Part shown: one piece after another, positions 25,851-35,300 of the stretch
How the letters are laid out: the number at the start of each line of letters is the position of its first letter
How positions within the stretch are numbered: the first letter of the stretch is position 1
Assembly: GCA_041559015.1 (NCBI GenBank)
Contig: JBFFED010000001.1
Span: 1 to 64,000 of the forward strand
DNA from: COMBO-56-21 sp041559015
Lineage (GTDB): Archaea; Thermoplasmatota; Thermoplasmata; UBA10834
Length of the DNA: 64,000 nt
Reading direction: 5' to 3'
The notes under the pieces: model-generated
What the model was told of the DNA's origin: nothing
Seen by the model: only the letters and a program-made list of their open reading frames with translations
The model's database searches: none
Made by a program: the position numbers and the translations under genes

Positions 25851-26474
25851 TCAGGCCCTCGCCAGCTTGACCAGCCGACGAGTGAGCGCCCCGCCCATGA
25901 CCGATATGTCCTCCGTCGGGAGCACCTTGCCCGTGTTCGCGTCGAAGAGGATGTTGGCCGCCGCAGGGACCTCCTCGTCCCCAAGCCAGAGCACGACGAC
26001 CACGGGCGTCCTCGGGAAGAAGTCCACCTTGAATCCGACAGACCCCACATCTACAGGCTCGCCCCTCATGGCCTCCCCGATCCCCTTCAATAGGGCCGGC
26101 TTTTCACCGAACTCCTTGACGATGACATCCATCGTGCGGGCCTTGAACGCGGGGTAGTAGATCGCCCCGCCCTCGAAATCGCGGAAGGTCACCAGCCTGT
26201 TGGCCAGCTGGGCCCTGTCTGCGCCTTCGAGATAGTGAAGCACGAGTATCTGCAGGTGCGGCGGGACCTCCTGACCGCCGGGGCCGAGGTATGCCATGGT
26301 CTTGGCCCCGAGGTCGATAGCGCAGTCCTTGTCCATGATCCTCAACACAAGGTTCTTCGTGCCGGGGACCACGGACAGGTCGAGTGTCTCAGACAGGTGC
26401 TTGGAGCTCAGGTATGATGCCTTCTCCCATGCGCCCCTGAGGGGCTCGAGGTTGGCCGGCTTCTTCAGGTCCAA
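25851..26474 (-). CDS. DUF3786 domain protein
   Basis: This 207-residue protein matches the DUF3786 family: it has the AYLGPGG segment, YYPAFKAR, and the characteristic end region PVVVVLWLGDEEVPAAANIL followed by FDANTGKVLPTEDISVMGGAL. The family is widespread in acetogens and other anaerobes with CO dehydrogenase, often near corrinoid or CODH/ACS genes; its function is not established. It lies 16 bases downstream of acsE on the same strand and is surely in its operon. A role in corrinoid or metal handling for the acetyl-CoA pathway is inference. Confidence 0.8.
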   Translation of the reverse strand: MDLKKPANLEPLRGAWEKASYLSSKHLSETLDLSVVPGTKNLVLRIMDKDCAIDLGAKTMAYLGPGGQEVPPHLQILVLHYLEGADRAQLANRLVTFRDFEGGAIYYPAFKARTMDVIVKEFGEKPALLKGIGEAMRGEPVDVGSVGFKVDFFPRTPVVVVLWLGDEEVPAAANILFDANTGKVLPTEDISVMGGALTRRLVKLARA

Positions 26475-26490
26475 TCGGCTCTCCTCCTGG

Positions 26491-27261
26491 TCACGCCCTG
26501 AGGAACGAGTGGGCGTAGAGCTTCTGGTTCAGGAGCACCTCGGATGCCTTGACGACCTTCATCAGCTCGACATCGTTCGGGTCGACTATCGCCGCGTCGA
26601 GGCCGCGCCCCAGCAGCATGGCGAGGTAGGTCCTGTTCAGCAGGCTGCGCTCCTCGGCCCCGCTCGAAACGTTGCTCAGGCCGACTATCGTCTTCGGGGG
26701 AGGCGTGTTGAGAGTTCTGAACGCTGTCAGGGCCTCGCCCAGGACCGGGCACTGCGCCTGCGCGGCCGATATCGGCAGGACCACCGGGTCGAGGTACACC
26801 TTCTCCGGGGAGACGCCCTTGTCCATGGCGGTCGCGAGGAGCGTCATGGCTATCTCCGTCCTCCCCTCGACCGAGTTCGGGATGCCCTTCTCGTCGATCG
26901 TGAGGCAGACGATATCTGCGTTGTGCTCCGCGGCCAGCGGGAAGAACTTCTCCATGCGCTTCTGCTCAGCGGTCGTGGAGTTTATCATCGGGTCCTTCTT
27001 GCAGAGCGCGAGTCCGGCCTGTTGGACCTTCAGCCCTGGCGAGTCGATGCACAGGCGCACATCGGCAATGTCCTGGACCGTCTTAACCAGCCAGGCCATG
27101 GCATCCGGCCCGTCGTCCCTGCCTGGACCGGTGTTGATGTCCAGCACTCCCGCGCCGCCCTTGATCTGCTCCAAGGCCAGGTCCTGGACGAACTTGGCGT
27201 CCCTGGCATCGATGGCCTTCGAAACCTGTGGAAACTGACCGTTTATCCTCTCCCCCACCAC
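26491..27261 (-). CDS. acsE: AcsE: methyl-pterin:corrinoid Fe-S protein methyltransferase
   Basis: This 256-residue pterin-binding TIM barrel moves the methyl group of methyl-tetrahydrofolate (or an equivalent pterin) to the cobalt of the corrinoid Fe-S protein AcsCD. It tracks the Moorella enzyme along its length: VGERINGQF, GVLDINTGPG, CIDSPGLKVQQAGL, MINSTTAEQKRM, YLDPVVLPISAAQAQ, IVGLSNVSSGAEERSLLNRTY cited in part. The start is GTG at 27259-27261, inside IVVGERING; an ATA one codon upstream would also fit. AcsE belongs to the bacterial system; canonical archaeal CODH/ACS complexes do without it. The gene diverges from the RACo gene. Confidence 0.92.
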   Translation of the reverse strand: MVGERINGQFPQVSKAIDARDAKFVQDLALEQIKGGAGVLDINTGPGRDDGPDAMAWLVKTVQDIADVRLCIDSPGLKVQQAGLALCKKDPMINSTTAEQKRMEKFFPLAAEHNADIVCLTIDEKGIPNSVEGRTEIAMTLLATAMDKGVSPEKVYLDPVVLPISAAQAQCPVLGEALTAFRTLNTPPPKTIVGLSNVSSGAEERSLLNRTYLAMLLGRGLDAAIVDPNDVELMKVVKASEVLLNQKLYAHSFLRA

Positions 27262-27363
27262 TATCGTGTACTTACCCCCCTGGGTGAGAGAGGAGTACGA
27301 CCTTCATCGCATATCAATTGCTCGCCCGTGCCTACCCTTGGCAGGGGCCGCCCGTCTGCGCAA

Positions 27364-27374
27364 CAGTTATTAGC
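27364..27374 (+). promoter_or_regulatory. TATA box of the RACo-cooC operon
   Basis: The sequence cagttattagc lies about 35-43 bases upstream of the ATG at 27407, in the 145-base region between the divergent acsE and RACo genes. Confidence 0.55.
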
Positions 27375-27406
27375 CACGCATCCCGTTCACACGGAATTGG
27401 TTCTCG

Positions 27407-29308
27407 ATGAGAGGGGGATCTGCTAGGAGGAGCCACAAAATAGTATTCGTGGAGGACCGCAAGGAGGTCGTGCTCGAGGAGGGCAGGACCGTCCTCGAGG
27501 CCTGTCAGGCTGCGGGCATACCCATAGACTCCGTGTGCGGCGGCCGAGGTAAGTGCGGCAGGTGCAAGGTCAGGGTAACCGGGCACTTCTCCGCGGACCC
27601 GAGCCCACTGCTCTCGGAGGCAGAACGGCGCGAGGGGATTGTCCTCGCGTGCCTCGCGAGGGGTCAGGGGCACCTCAAGGTGCATGTGCTCCCCCGCTCC
27701 CGGCTGACGAAACATCAGATACTCACGACCTCGGCCGAGGAGCTGCCAGACCCCATCGCGCCATGGTGCTGGAAGGAGTTCATCGAGCTCCCCCCGGCGA
27801 CGCTCTCGGACAACATCGCGGACCTGGAGAGGTTGGCAAGGGCGATGGGCGGAAGGCAGCTGTCTGTCCCCCTGGAGACCCTCAGGGAGCTCCCGGGGGC
27901 GCTCAGGGAGGGCGGATGGAAGGTCACCGTCACGATGTCCGACCTCGGGCGCGGCCCGGAGGTGGTCAGGGTGGAGCCAGGGGACACTCGCGCTAGGCTT
28001 CTCGGGATTGCGGTGGACGTCGGCACGACCACCATAGTCGTCGACCTCGTCGACCTCCTCACCGGGAAAGTGCTGGGGACCGCATCAGACTATAACAGGC
28101 AGGTCTCCAGAGGGGAGGACGTCATCGCTCGCATGATGCACAGCGAGGAAACGGGCGTGGAAGATCTCACCGCGCTGGCGAGGGAAACCGTCAACTCGTG
28201 CATCGAGTCCCTCCTAGCCGACGAGTCCAGGAGGGCCGGCAAGGCAGTCTCCGCCCAGGACATCGTCTCGGCCTCGGTCGCGGGCAACACCGTGATGACA
28301 CACTTCTTCGCTTGCCTGTCGACCGGGCACGTGCGGCTGGAACCCTACGTTCCAGTGGTGCACAGGATGCCGGAGTTGAGCGGCGCGGACCTCGGGATGC
28401 TCATGAACCACTCGGGGAAGGTCCTGCTGTTCCCTTCCCGAGCCGGGTACGTCGGCGGCGATGTCGTGGCGGACGTGCTCGCGAGCGGCATGCACAGGTC
28501 GGGCAGGCTCTCGCTCCTGATCGATGTAGGCACGAACGGAGAGGTGGTGCTCGGCACGAAGGACTGGATCATCACGTGCTCGTGCTCTGCCGGCCCTGCG
28601 TTCGAGGGGGCCGAGGTGTCCTGCGGCATGAGGGCCATGGAGGGCGCGATCGACCGCATAAGGATAAACGATGACCTGTCGACGACATACCACGTGATAG
28701 GAGGAGGGCCTCCCCTGGGAATCTGCGGCTCCGGCCTGATAGACCTCCTCTCCGAGATGTACACGCACGGGGTCATCGACCGCAAGGCCAGGATACAGGA
28801 GCTCGGAGGTGGCAGGACGGTGCCCTCGGAGTCAGGCCTCGCATTCGTCGTCGAGAGGAAGGAGGAGCTGGGGAACGGAGCGCCGTCGGACATGACGATA
28901 ACCGATGCCGACCTCCAGAACCTGCTAAGGACGAAGGCGGCGATATACGGTGCTTGCGCGGTCCTGCTGCGTAAGACCGGGGAGTCGCTCGATGGCATCC
29001 ACAGGGTGTTCATAGCTGGCGGGTTCGGATACCACCTGGACATCGAGCGCGCGATATCCATCGGGATGTTCCCCGACCTGCCCCGGAGGAAGTACACGTT
29101 CATAGGCAACGGCGCCCTGGGCGGCGCGAGGCTCGGGCTGTTGTCCAGGAAACGCAGGAAGGAGGCCGTGGACATCTTCGAGAAGATGACCTACCTGGAG
29201 CTGAGCGTCGACAACGAATTCTACAACGAGTTCTCCTCCTCGCTCTTCATACCGCACACAGACCTGAGCCAGTTCCCCAGCGTGGGCAAGTCGGGGGAGG
29301 ATGCGTGA
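27407..29308 (+). CDS. acsV: RACo: ATP-dependent reductive activator of the corrinoid Fe-S protein
   Basis: The 633-residue protein has a plant-type 2Fe-2S ferredoxin domain at the N-terminus (CGGRGKCGRCKVRV with the fourth Cys in LACLARG), a linker domain, and a C-terminal ASKHA ATPase domain. The latter shows GIAVDVGTTTIVVDLVDL, SVAGNTVMTHFF, LLIDVGTNGEVVLG and VFIAGGFGYHLDIERAISIG. RACo restores inactive Co(II) in the corrinoid protein to Co(I) at the expense of ATP. The start is uncertain: ATG 27407 is near the predicted transcript start, but a strong SD (aggagg, 27425-27430) stands 9 bases before an ATA at 27440, where the ferredoxin fold begins (KIVFVEDRKEV). The stop overlaps cooC. Confidence 0.93.
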   Translation: MRGGSARRSHKIVFVEDRKEVVLEEGRTVLEACQAAGIPIDSVCGGRGKCGRCKVRVTGHFSADPSPLLSEAERREGIVLACLARGQGHLKVHVLPRSRLTKHQILTTSAEELPDPIAPWCWKEFIELPPATLSDNIADLERLARAMGGRQLSVPLETLRELPGALREGGWKVTVTMSDLGRGPEVVRVEPGDTRARLLGIAVDVGTTTIVVDLVDLLTGKVLGTASDYNRQVSRGEDVIARMMHSEETGVEDLTALARETVNSCIESLLADESRRAGKAVSAQDIVSASVAGNTVMTHFFACLSTGHVRLEPYVPVVHRMPELSGADLGMLMNHSGKVLLFPSRAGYVGGDVVADVLASGMHRSGRLSLLIDVGTNGEVVLGTKDWIITCSCSAGPAFEGAEVSCGMRAMEGAIDRIRINDDLSTTYHVIGGGPPLGICGSGLIDLLSEMYTHGVIDRKARIQELGGGRTVPSESGLAFVVERKEELGNGAPSDMTITDADLQNLLRTKAAIYGACAVLLRKTGESLDGIHRVFIAGGFGYHLDIERAISIGMFPDLPRRKYTFIGNGALGGARLGLLSRKRRKEAVDIFEKMTYLELSVDNEFYNEFSSSLFIPHTDLSQFPSVGKSGEDA

Positions 29309-30063
29309 CATTCACTTTCGCTGTGACCGGCAAGGGAGGGGTGGGCAAGACCACCTTCGCAGCGCTTGCGATCAGGCACATACACGAGGCGACGAAGGAG
29401 GTCGTGCTGGCGGTCGACGCCGACCCCAACGCGAACCTCGGGGCGAAGCTGGGGACCGAGCCCGCGAAAACCTTGGGCGGCATCCGGGAGGACATGCTCG
29501 CCAGGGGTGAGGACGAGCCTCCGGCGGGGGTCTCGAAGCAGGAGCATCTGGACTACCAGATACGCCTGGCCGTCAAGGAGGGGACAGGCTTCGACCTCCT
29601 GACCATGGGGAGGCAGGAGGGGCCGGGGTGCTACTGCTATGTCAACAACATGCTCCGGAACATCGTCGACTCCCTCTCGGACAGGTACAAGTACGTGGTC
29701 ATAGACAACGAAGCGGGCATGGAGCACCTCAGCAGGAGGACCACGAAGGCCTCGGACGCGATGTTCGTCCTGTGTGACAGGAGCAGGGGCTCCTTGGCCG
29801 CCGCGCAGAGGATATCCCAGCTGGCGGACGAGATGAAGATCCAGATATCGAGGAAAGCGCTGGTCTTCAACGGGCTCGACCCCGGCGCGGAAGGGCCGCC
29901 GTCACAGGCGGTTGAGAGATTCCATGCGGTCTATGGGGTGCGCAGATCGGGGAGGATACTCTCGAGCGCGGAGGAGACGGAGTCCCTCATGGGGATACCC
30001 AGGACCGACCCCGCCTTCACTGACATCGCTAGGGCCGTGGACGCCGAGAGGCTCCGGCGGTGA
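29305..30063 (+). CDS. cooC: CooC/AcsF-type nickel-insertion ATPase (copy 1)
   Basis: This 252-residue MinD/SIMIBI-class ATPase starts at GTG 29305, overlapping the RACo stop (GTGA). It has the deviant Walker A GKGGVGKTTFAAL, switch region VDADPNANLG, and the CxC pair of the CooC dimer interface (GPGCYCYVNNMLR), which binds nickel. CooC/AcsF proteins help load nickel into CO dehydrogenase or acetyl-CoA synthase. A second copy lies at 36898-37695. One could serve the CooS half and the other the AcsB half of the fused enzyme, but nothing in the sequence decides which. Confidence 0.9.
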   Translation: MTFTFAVTGKGGVGKTTFAALAIRHIHEATKEVVLAVDADPNANLGAKLGTEPAKTLGGIREDMLARGEDEPPAGVSKQEHLDYQIRLAVKEGTGFDLLTMGRQEGPGCYCYVNNMLRNIVDSLSDRYKYVVIDNEAGMEHLSRRTTKASDAMFVLCDRSRGSLAAAQRISQLADEMKIQISRKALVFNGLDPGAEGPPSQAVERFHAVYGVRRSGRILSSAEETESLMGIPRTDPAFTDIARAVDAERLRR

Positions 30064-30066
30064 AAC

Positions 30067-31401
30067 TCACCCGGAGAGCGTCTTAAGCATCTTCGGCAGG
30101 CCCGAGGACTCCCTCGGGCCCACGACCACCTTCATGTCTGTCAGCTCGTTCAGCTTCCCGCTCATCCTGGTGACCATGCCCGGGATGACTATCTCGTTCC
30201 TGGTGCACTTCTCCTTGACCTTCTCCGCCTCTATGAGCGTCGCGACCGACTCCGGCGTCAGCTTGCCCGCGGCGAACGCGGTCATGACCGACTGGCCGTC
30301 GGTGTCGACCACCAGGAGCCAGACGGGGAGCTTGCTCTTCTCTATGTCCGCGCGCACAGTGAAGTACGTCAGCGAGAAGTTGGTGGTGAACAGCAGGGGC
30401 GAGCTGCCTGTGGGCTCGCCCACCGTGTACAGGCCCGCCTTGACCTGTATCGGCACCTGCGGGTCCGTGAATATGTTCTGCCTCAGCGCCATGAGCGGGT
30501 AGACGAACTCCGGGGGCATCTCGTCCATGAGCACCACGGATGAGTACTTCATGACCCCGAGGACAGCCTTCATCCTGTCCCCTTCGGAAGTGCCGAGAAC
30601 CGATATGGTCGGATACCCGAGGGGCCTGAACTTCTTCTTCACCGCCGCACGCCTGATGATAGTCATGTTCTCCAGCATCTGCCCCGCGGACGACCCCTTG
30701 GGCTCCAGCACCAGGTCCGAAACGCCAGCCTTCTTCGCCTTGTCCGCGAGTTCGGCGAGCTTGCCCAGGTCATCGGCCCCTCCGACCACGAGCGGGAACC
30801 CGCACGCCTTCGCCGCCTGGACCATCGCATCGAAGTTGTCCGGGGTCGCCCTGTAGAGCAGCGGCCTCGCCTCGGCGCACGCAGAAGCGGCCTCTGACAT
30901 CAGCTTCGGGTCCTCCGTCATGAGCACTACCGGGACGGTCATGGTCGAGGCGTACTTCGCGGCCTCGAGGAAGTCATCCGGGGTGCCGCTCGAGTGCCTG
31001 ACGGCCACGGAGTCTATCCTAATCATCTGCCCGACGCGCTCGTAGTAGGTGGCCTTCGCGTCCTGCATCTTCGCCTTCATCTTCTCGAGGCCCTCGGAGT
31101 CGTCGGCTATCACGCCGAGCACAGTCGGGTGGTAGAACGTCTTGTCGTGCCTGAACAGCTGCGTCTCGTCCCCGATCTTGGCGGGCGAGCCGCTCCAGCC
31201 GAATGAGACGAGCCTCACCGGAGGCGCCCCGCTCTCCTCCAGGACGGTCTTGGCCTCGGGGCTGACGTACGGGCACGCCTCCAGGGCCACCTTCTGGTTT
31301 GCCAGCTGCATGGCGAACGCCAGGCAGGTGGGGAACTTGCACTCCCCGCAGTTCTTCTTTGGGAGGAGCTTGTAAATCTCCATCGCGGTCGGCACGCTCA
31401 T
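30067..31401 (-). CDS. acsC: Corrinoid iron-sulfur protein large subunit (AcsC/CdhE type)
   Basis: This 444-residue protein is the large subunit of the corrinoid Fe-S protein. The N-terminal 4Fe-4S motif is complete (NCGECKFPTCLAFAMQL with a fourth Cys in EACPYV), followed by a TIM barrel and a C-terminal cobalamin-binding domain (PVWLLVVDTDGQSVMTAFAAG). It carries the methyl group from AcsE to the ACS active site. The start is the ATG at 31399-31401 (MSVPTAMEIYKLLPKK), overlapping the stop of acsD by four bases; the longer open frame upstream is antisense noise. The 3' end lies 3 bases from the convergent cooC end. Confidence 0.94.
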   Translation of the reverse strand: MSVPTAMEIYKLLPKKNCGECKFPTCLAFAMQLANQKVALEACPYVSPEAKTVLEESGAPPVRLVSFGWSGSPAKIGDETQLFRHDKTFYHPTVLGVIADDSEGLEKMKAKMQDAKATYYERVGQMIRIDSVAVRHSSGTPDDFLEAAKYASTMTVPVVLMTEDPKLMSEAASACAEARPLLYRATPDNFDAMVQAAKACGFPLVVGGADDLGKLAELADKAKKAGVSDLVLEPKGSSAGQMLENMTIIRRAAVKKKFRPLGYPTISVLGTSEGDRMKAVLGVMKYSSVVLMDEMPPEFVYPLMALRQNIFTDPQVPIQVKAGLYTVGEPTGSSPLLFTTNFSLTYFTVRADIEKSKLPVWLLVVDTDGQSVMTAFAAGKLTPESVATLIEAEKVKEKCTRNEIVIPGMVTRMSGKLNELTDMKVVVGPRESSGLPKMLKTLSG

Positions 31402-32351
31402 CCACCTCCCGCGAGGTCCTTGGCGGCCTGCCGGAAGAGCGTGACCGATTCGGGATGTCTCATGATGACGATATCCGCCCCCGCGACGACAGCGGAGTAG
31501 GCCGTGATGGCCTCCCAGTAGACGCCCCTCTCGTGGCGCGGGCCCTTCTTCGGGTCCTCCTCCATCACGTCCGGGACACCCCAGGCGCACGACGCGTCAC
31601 ATATGATCGGCATCTGCAGGACAGGGTCCCCTGAGAGGGCGCCCTGCCTGAGCCGCTCGATGACTGAGTAGGAGTACTCGAGCCCCATGCCCAGCGCGGC
31701 CATCAGCGGGTCGATGATGATATTCTCAGGCTTCACGCCGAAATCGAGCAGCAGGATGTTCATCTGCTTCGCCAGGTTGATGTCCAGGTTGGAGAACGCG
31801 ACCATCCCGTGCCCGTTGGCCATCGACGCGGCCGCGAGGGACTTGAAAGCCTTCTCCTCCGCGAGCCCGATGAAGAGCCGCTCGCCCTTGCCGGCGTTCG
31901 ATACCGCCTCCATCAGCTTCGCGTCCTTCTCCTCGGAACCACACCCGTAGACGAGCATGGGCAGCGACACCGACTTCAGGACCTCCTTGAAGAGCGACTC
32001 GCACTCCTCGACCGGCCTGTTCTCTTCCTCGGGGTTGGCGGATGCGAGCCTCAGTAGGAGGGCGTCCGCGCCCCACTCCTTCTCGCACTTCCTGGCCCAC
32101 TCCACTGGTTCCTTCGCGATCGAGCCCATGGACCCGAGCAGCGCCTCCGGGACGAGCCTGGGCGTATCCACGACGTCCATGACCACCGCGGGCGGGCGCG
32201 AGACATGGCTCTCGAACCTGTTGAACGGCAGCCCGTCCGAGCCCCCTATCACGATGCTCGAGCTCCTCGTCCCGCCCTGCTCCTTGGTCGCGCCTATGAC
32301 GACCTCCCGTATCTTGCCCGCAAATCGTTCCTTCGGCACATCGAAATCCAT
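31398..32351 (-). CDS. acsD: Corrinoid iron-sulfur protein small subunit (AcsD/CdhD type)
   Basis: This 317-residue TIM-barrel subunit pairs with AcsC to bind the corrinoid. Recognisable segments are VVIGGSDGLPFNRFE-like (IVIGGSDGLPFNRFESH), ADALLLRLASANPEEENR, LPMLVYGCGSEEKDAKLMEA, IIIDPLMAALGMGLEYSYSV and MPIICDASCAWGVPD. Its length suits the bacterial small subunit. It lies between the fused cooS-acsB gene (18 bases upstream) and acsC (4-base overlap), so the three form one operon. Confidence 0.93.
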   Translation of the reverse strand: MDFDVPKERFAGKIREVVIGATKEQGGTRSSSIVIGGSDGLPFNRFESHVSRPPAVVMDVVDTPRLVPEALLGSMGSIAKEPVEWARKCEKEWGADALLLRLASANPEEENRPVEECESLFKEVLKSVSLPMLVYGCGSEEKDAKLMEAVSNAGKGERLFIGLAEEKAFKSLAAASMANGHGMVAFSNLDINLAKQMNILLLDFGVKPENIIIDPLMAALGMGLEYSYSVIERLRQGALSGDPVLQMPIICDASCAWGVPDVMEEDPKKGPRHERGVYWEAITAYSAVVAGADIVIMRHPESVTLFRQAAKDLAGGG

Positions 32352-32369
32352 AGCTGTTCCCCCAGTACC

Positions 32370-35300
32370 TCACTTGATCATAGGTTCCATCGACAAGGCC
32401 GGGTGCTGCACCTTCGTCATCCACTCTATGAGCTCCTCCGGCGTCTTGGCGACCGTCTCGTCCGCGATCTTGTCCACGAAATCGGGCACGCCTACCTCCT
32501 CCGAGCGCCTCTTGAGCTCCTCCTTCATGGCCTCCTTGAGGTCCTTCGGCATCCAGACGATCCTGAGGAAGCCCCCGTCCGCGCTGATGAACTTCTTGCT
32601 GGTGAGGTACTTCCTGCCGATCCCGATGAACCCGGGGGTCTGTATGCCTCCCCCGACCGAGCCGGCGAGGGTGGAGAAGGTCATACCCATGGGCGTCATG
32701 CCAGGGAACTCCCGGTTCACCACCACGACGCCCTGAAGGTCGGGCGACATCCCCACGATGCACTCGAAGCAGCCACAGGACGTCATCGGGTCCTCGACCA
32801 TCGTGTAAGCGCTGAACTTCTGTAGCTTGCCGTGGGTCTTCTCAGCGACCGCTTCGTTGACGCCCGTCCACTGGCCCTTGACCTCGTCTACTGTCTGCTT
32901 CTTGGGCACGGGGCTATTGGGCCCAGTCGGCGCTATCTGGAACGAGGCCTTCGCGTCGAGCCAGTTGATGGCGCCGCACAGCCCGAGCCTCTCGGGCGTG
33001 ACTATGCACACGTGCCCCGGGGCGAAGCTCTGGCACAGGGTGCATGTGTAGAATATGTCCACGTTCTCGTCCGTCAGGGTCGCGATCCTCGCGTCCCTCT
33101 CCTCGTACGCGGCCTTCGCCTCGTCTACATGCTTCCTCAGCTCGGCCTCGTCCGTGATTATGGTGACCTCGACCTTGGAGACTATGGCCCCGAATTCCTG
33201 CTTGAGCTTGGTCGCGAGAATCTCCCCGAAGTGCTTCAGCCTCAGACCGCTCTTGAACGCGGACTTGCTTAGCCTGACCCAGAGCAGGTTCCTCTGGCCG
33301 GTGTGCCACCCGCCCTCGGCGAAGTTGATGAATTGGTGGAACCTGCGTTCCAGCACCGGCTCGAAGTCCGGCTGCATGTTCTTGCCGTAGACATGGACTA
33401 TGATGCCCAGGTGGGTCGAGCCGCCCTCGGGCATCTCGTCGACGTCCTTGCCTATGAGAGTAACCTTGCCGTCCGAGACCTCCTCCGGGCCGCGCATCCT
33501 CAGTAGCTCGAACGCGAGCGTCTTGGACGGGCCGCCGGCCTCGATGTGCATGTCCGGCCTCCTGATGGTCTCGCCCTCAAACGCAGGGCCGTAAGGAACC
33601 GGGAGGTCCATCGCCCCTAGCTTTATCCTGCAGCCCCTGACCTCGATTGCGGTCGCAATCATCTCGTCCAAGTTCTTCTGGACGACGTACTTGTCGGGGA
33701 TGGGCTCGACGTCCTGGTCGGTGATTGTCGGCGAGCCGTTGAACATGACCGCGAACTCCGCGGCGACCTTGATGTGGTCGAGCGGTCCCAGCTGGAGCAC
33801 GAACACCTTGGGCCTCTTGGAGAGGTAGTTGTACAGTCCTTCCCGGTCACCCTTCTGTATGCCCCCGAACGAGAGCGCTGCCCTGATGGCGAAGTTCAGG
33901 CCGTGGATGGCCTGTGTGAACTCCCCCACTGGATAGAGCATCCTGTCAAGGCCCATCGAGATACTCTCGTCCTTGAGCTGCTTGATGATGTCGTAGGTCG
34001 CGATTATGAGCATGCCCTTGTTCTGGCAGTCCCTGATCATGGCCGCCAGCTTCTTTGGGTCGCTTGCGCGCCCGACGAACACGGCCGCCCCAGGTATCGT
34101 GTCGTCGACGAAGGCGATCCCCAGCTGCCTCAGTATCCTGTCCGGGACGAACCCGCAGTACATCGTCCCCTCGTAGGGTGTCTGTGTCTCGATGTACTTG
34201 AGCGCCTCGACTATCTCTGCGGCAATCATGGTCGCCTCGCCAGAGGCGACCGCCGCCTCGAATGTCGGCTCCTCCCTTATCTTGCCCCTCGCCTCGCCCA
34301 GGAGCATCGGCAGGTCCCCCAGTCGGGTGCAGTCCCTTCCCAGCCAGGCGAACAGGCTTGGGAGCTGGTAGCCGGTCTCCGGGAACTCGATCTTCTGGTC
34401 GGGGCCGTACTTCCTCAGCGCCCTGCTCAGGAGCACATCAGCGTAACCCGTCGCGATTATCGAGCCCTCGATGGCCATCTTGAAGAGCTTTGCGTTCGTG
34501 ACCTTCTCCCCGGTCGGGACATAATGCGATGCGCGCTCCACCTCGGGGTCCGTGAGGTCCAGCCGCCAGCGCCTGTACTCGATTGCGGAGTAGAGCCTCT
34601 TGGCGGCCTCGTGCCCGTCCTCCTCGAATATGAAGTACCCGCCGTAGACGTCCCTTGCGGTGTTCTCGAGCACCTCGGTGACGAGCGTGCTCCCGTAAAG
34701 GTAGTTCATCGTGCCGACATGGACCGGGAAGCCCATCGTAACCGCCCATGTGCCGATGGAGACTGCCTTCTCGTGCATCGCCTCCGGGGCGATGGCCACG
34801 AAGGGTATCTGGTGGATGTCGACACCCATCCGGTTCGCCACCTCGGTCGCGAGGTTAGAATAACGGGGGTTGTCCACGCACGAGCCTATGTGCCACACGC
34901 ACGGGAGGCCCTCCAGCCCCGAGGCATCCGCGAGCTCCGCAAGGAAGGACTGGAGTCCTTCGCCCGCGAACTCCTTCGCCTTCGCGGGGTCCATGAACCC
35001 GCCTTTCGCGAGCTCGATCGCGTTGCACCCGGTGGTGAGGAGGAGCACATCCCTCTTCGCCAGCTCTCGCGCTATGGTGAGTACGTCGGAGTCCTCCTTC
35101 GCGCGGGTGTTCTTGCACCCGGCGAAGAGCGCTAGCCCGCGGATCCTGCCCTTGACTATGCAGTCTACCAGGAACTGGAACGGGTCCTCACGATTCTTCT
35201 TTGAGAACAGCTCCTTGATCTGCTCGACGCTGAACCCGGCCATCACCGCCGCCGGCTTCACGTCCGGTAGGCGCCTGATCTTCCCACGGTGCCTGTATGC

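Noticed and set aside
26296..27426. 376-codon plus-strand frame opposite DUF3786 and acsE
   Set aside because: It is antisense to two recognised genes and has no recognisable domain.
33774..35135. 453-codon plus-strand frame opposite cooS-acsB
   Set aside because: It is fully antisense to conserved catalytic sequence and has no domain, SD or promoter.
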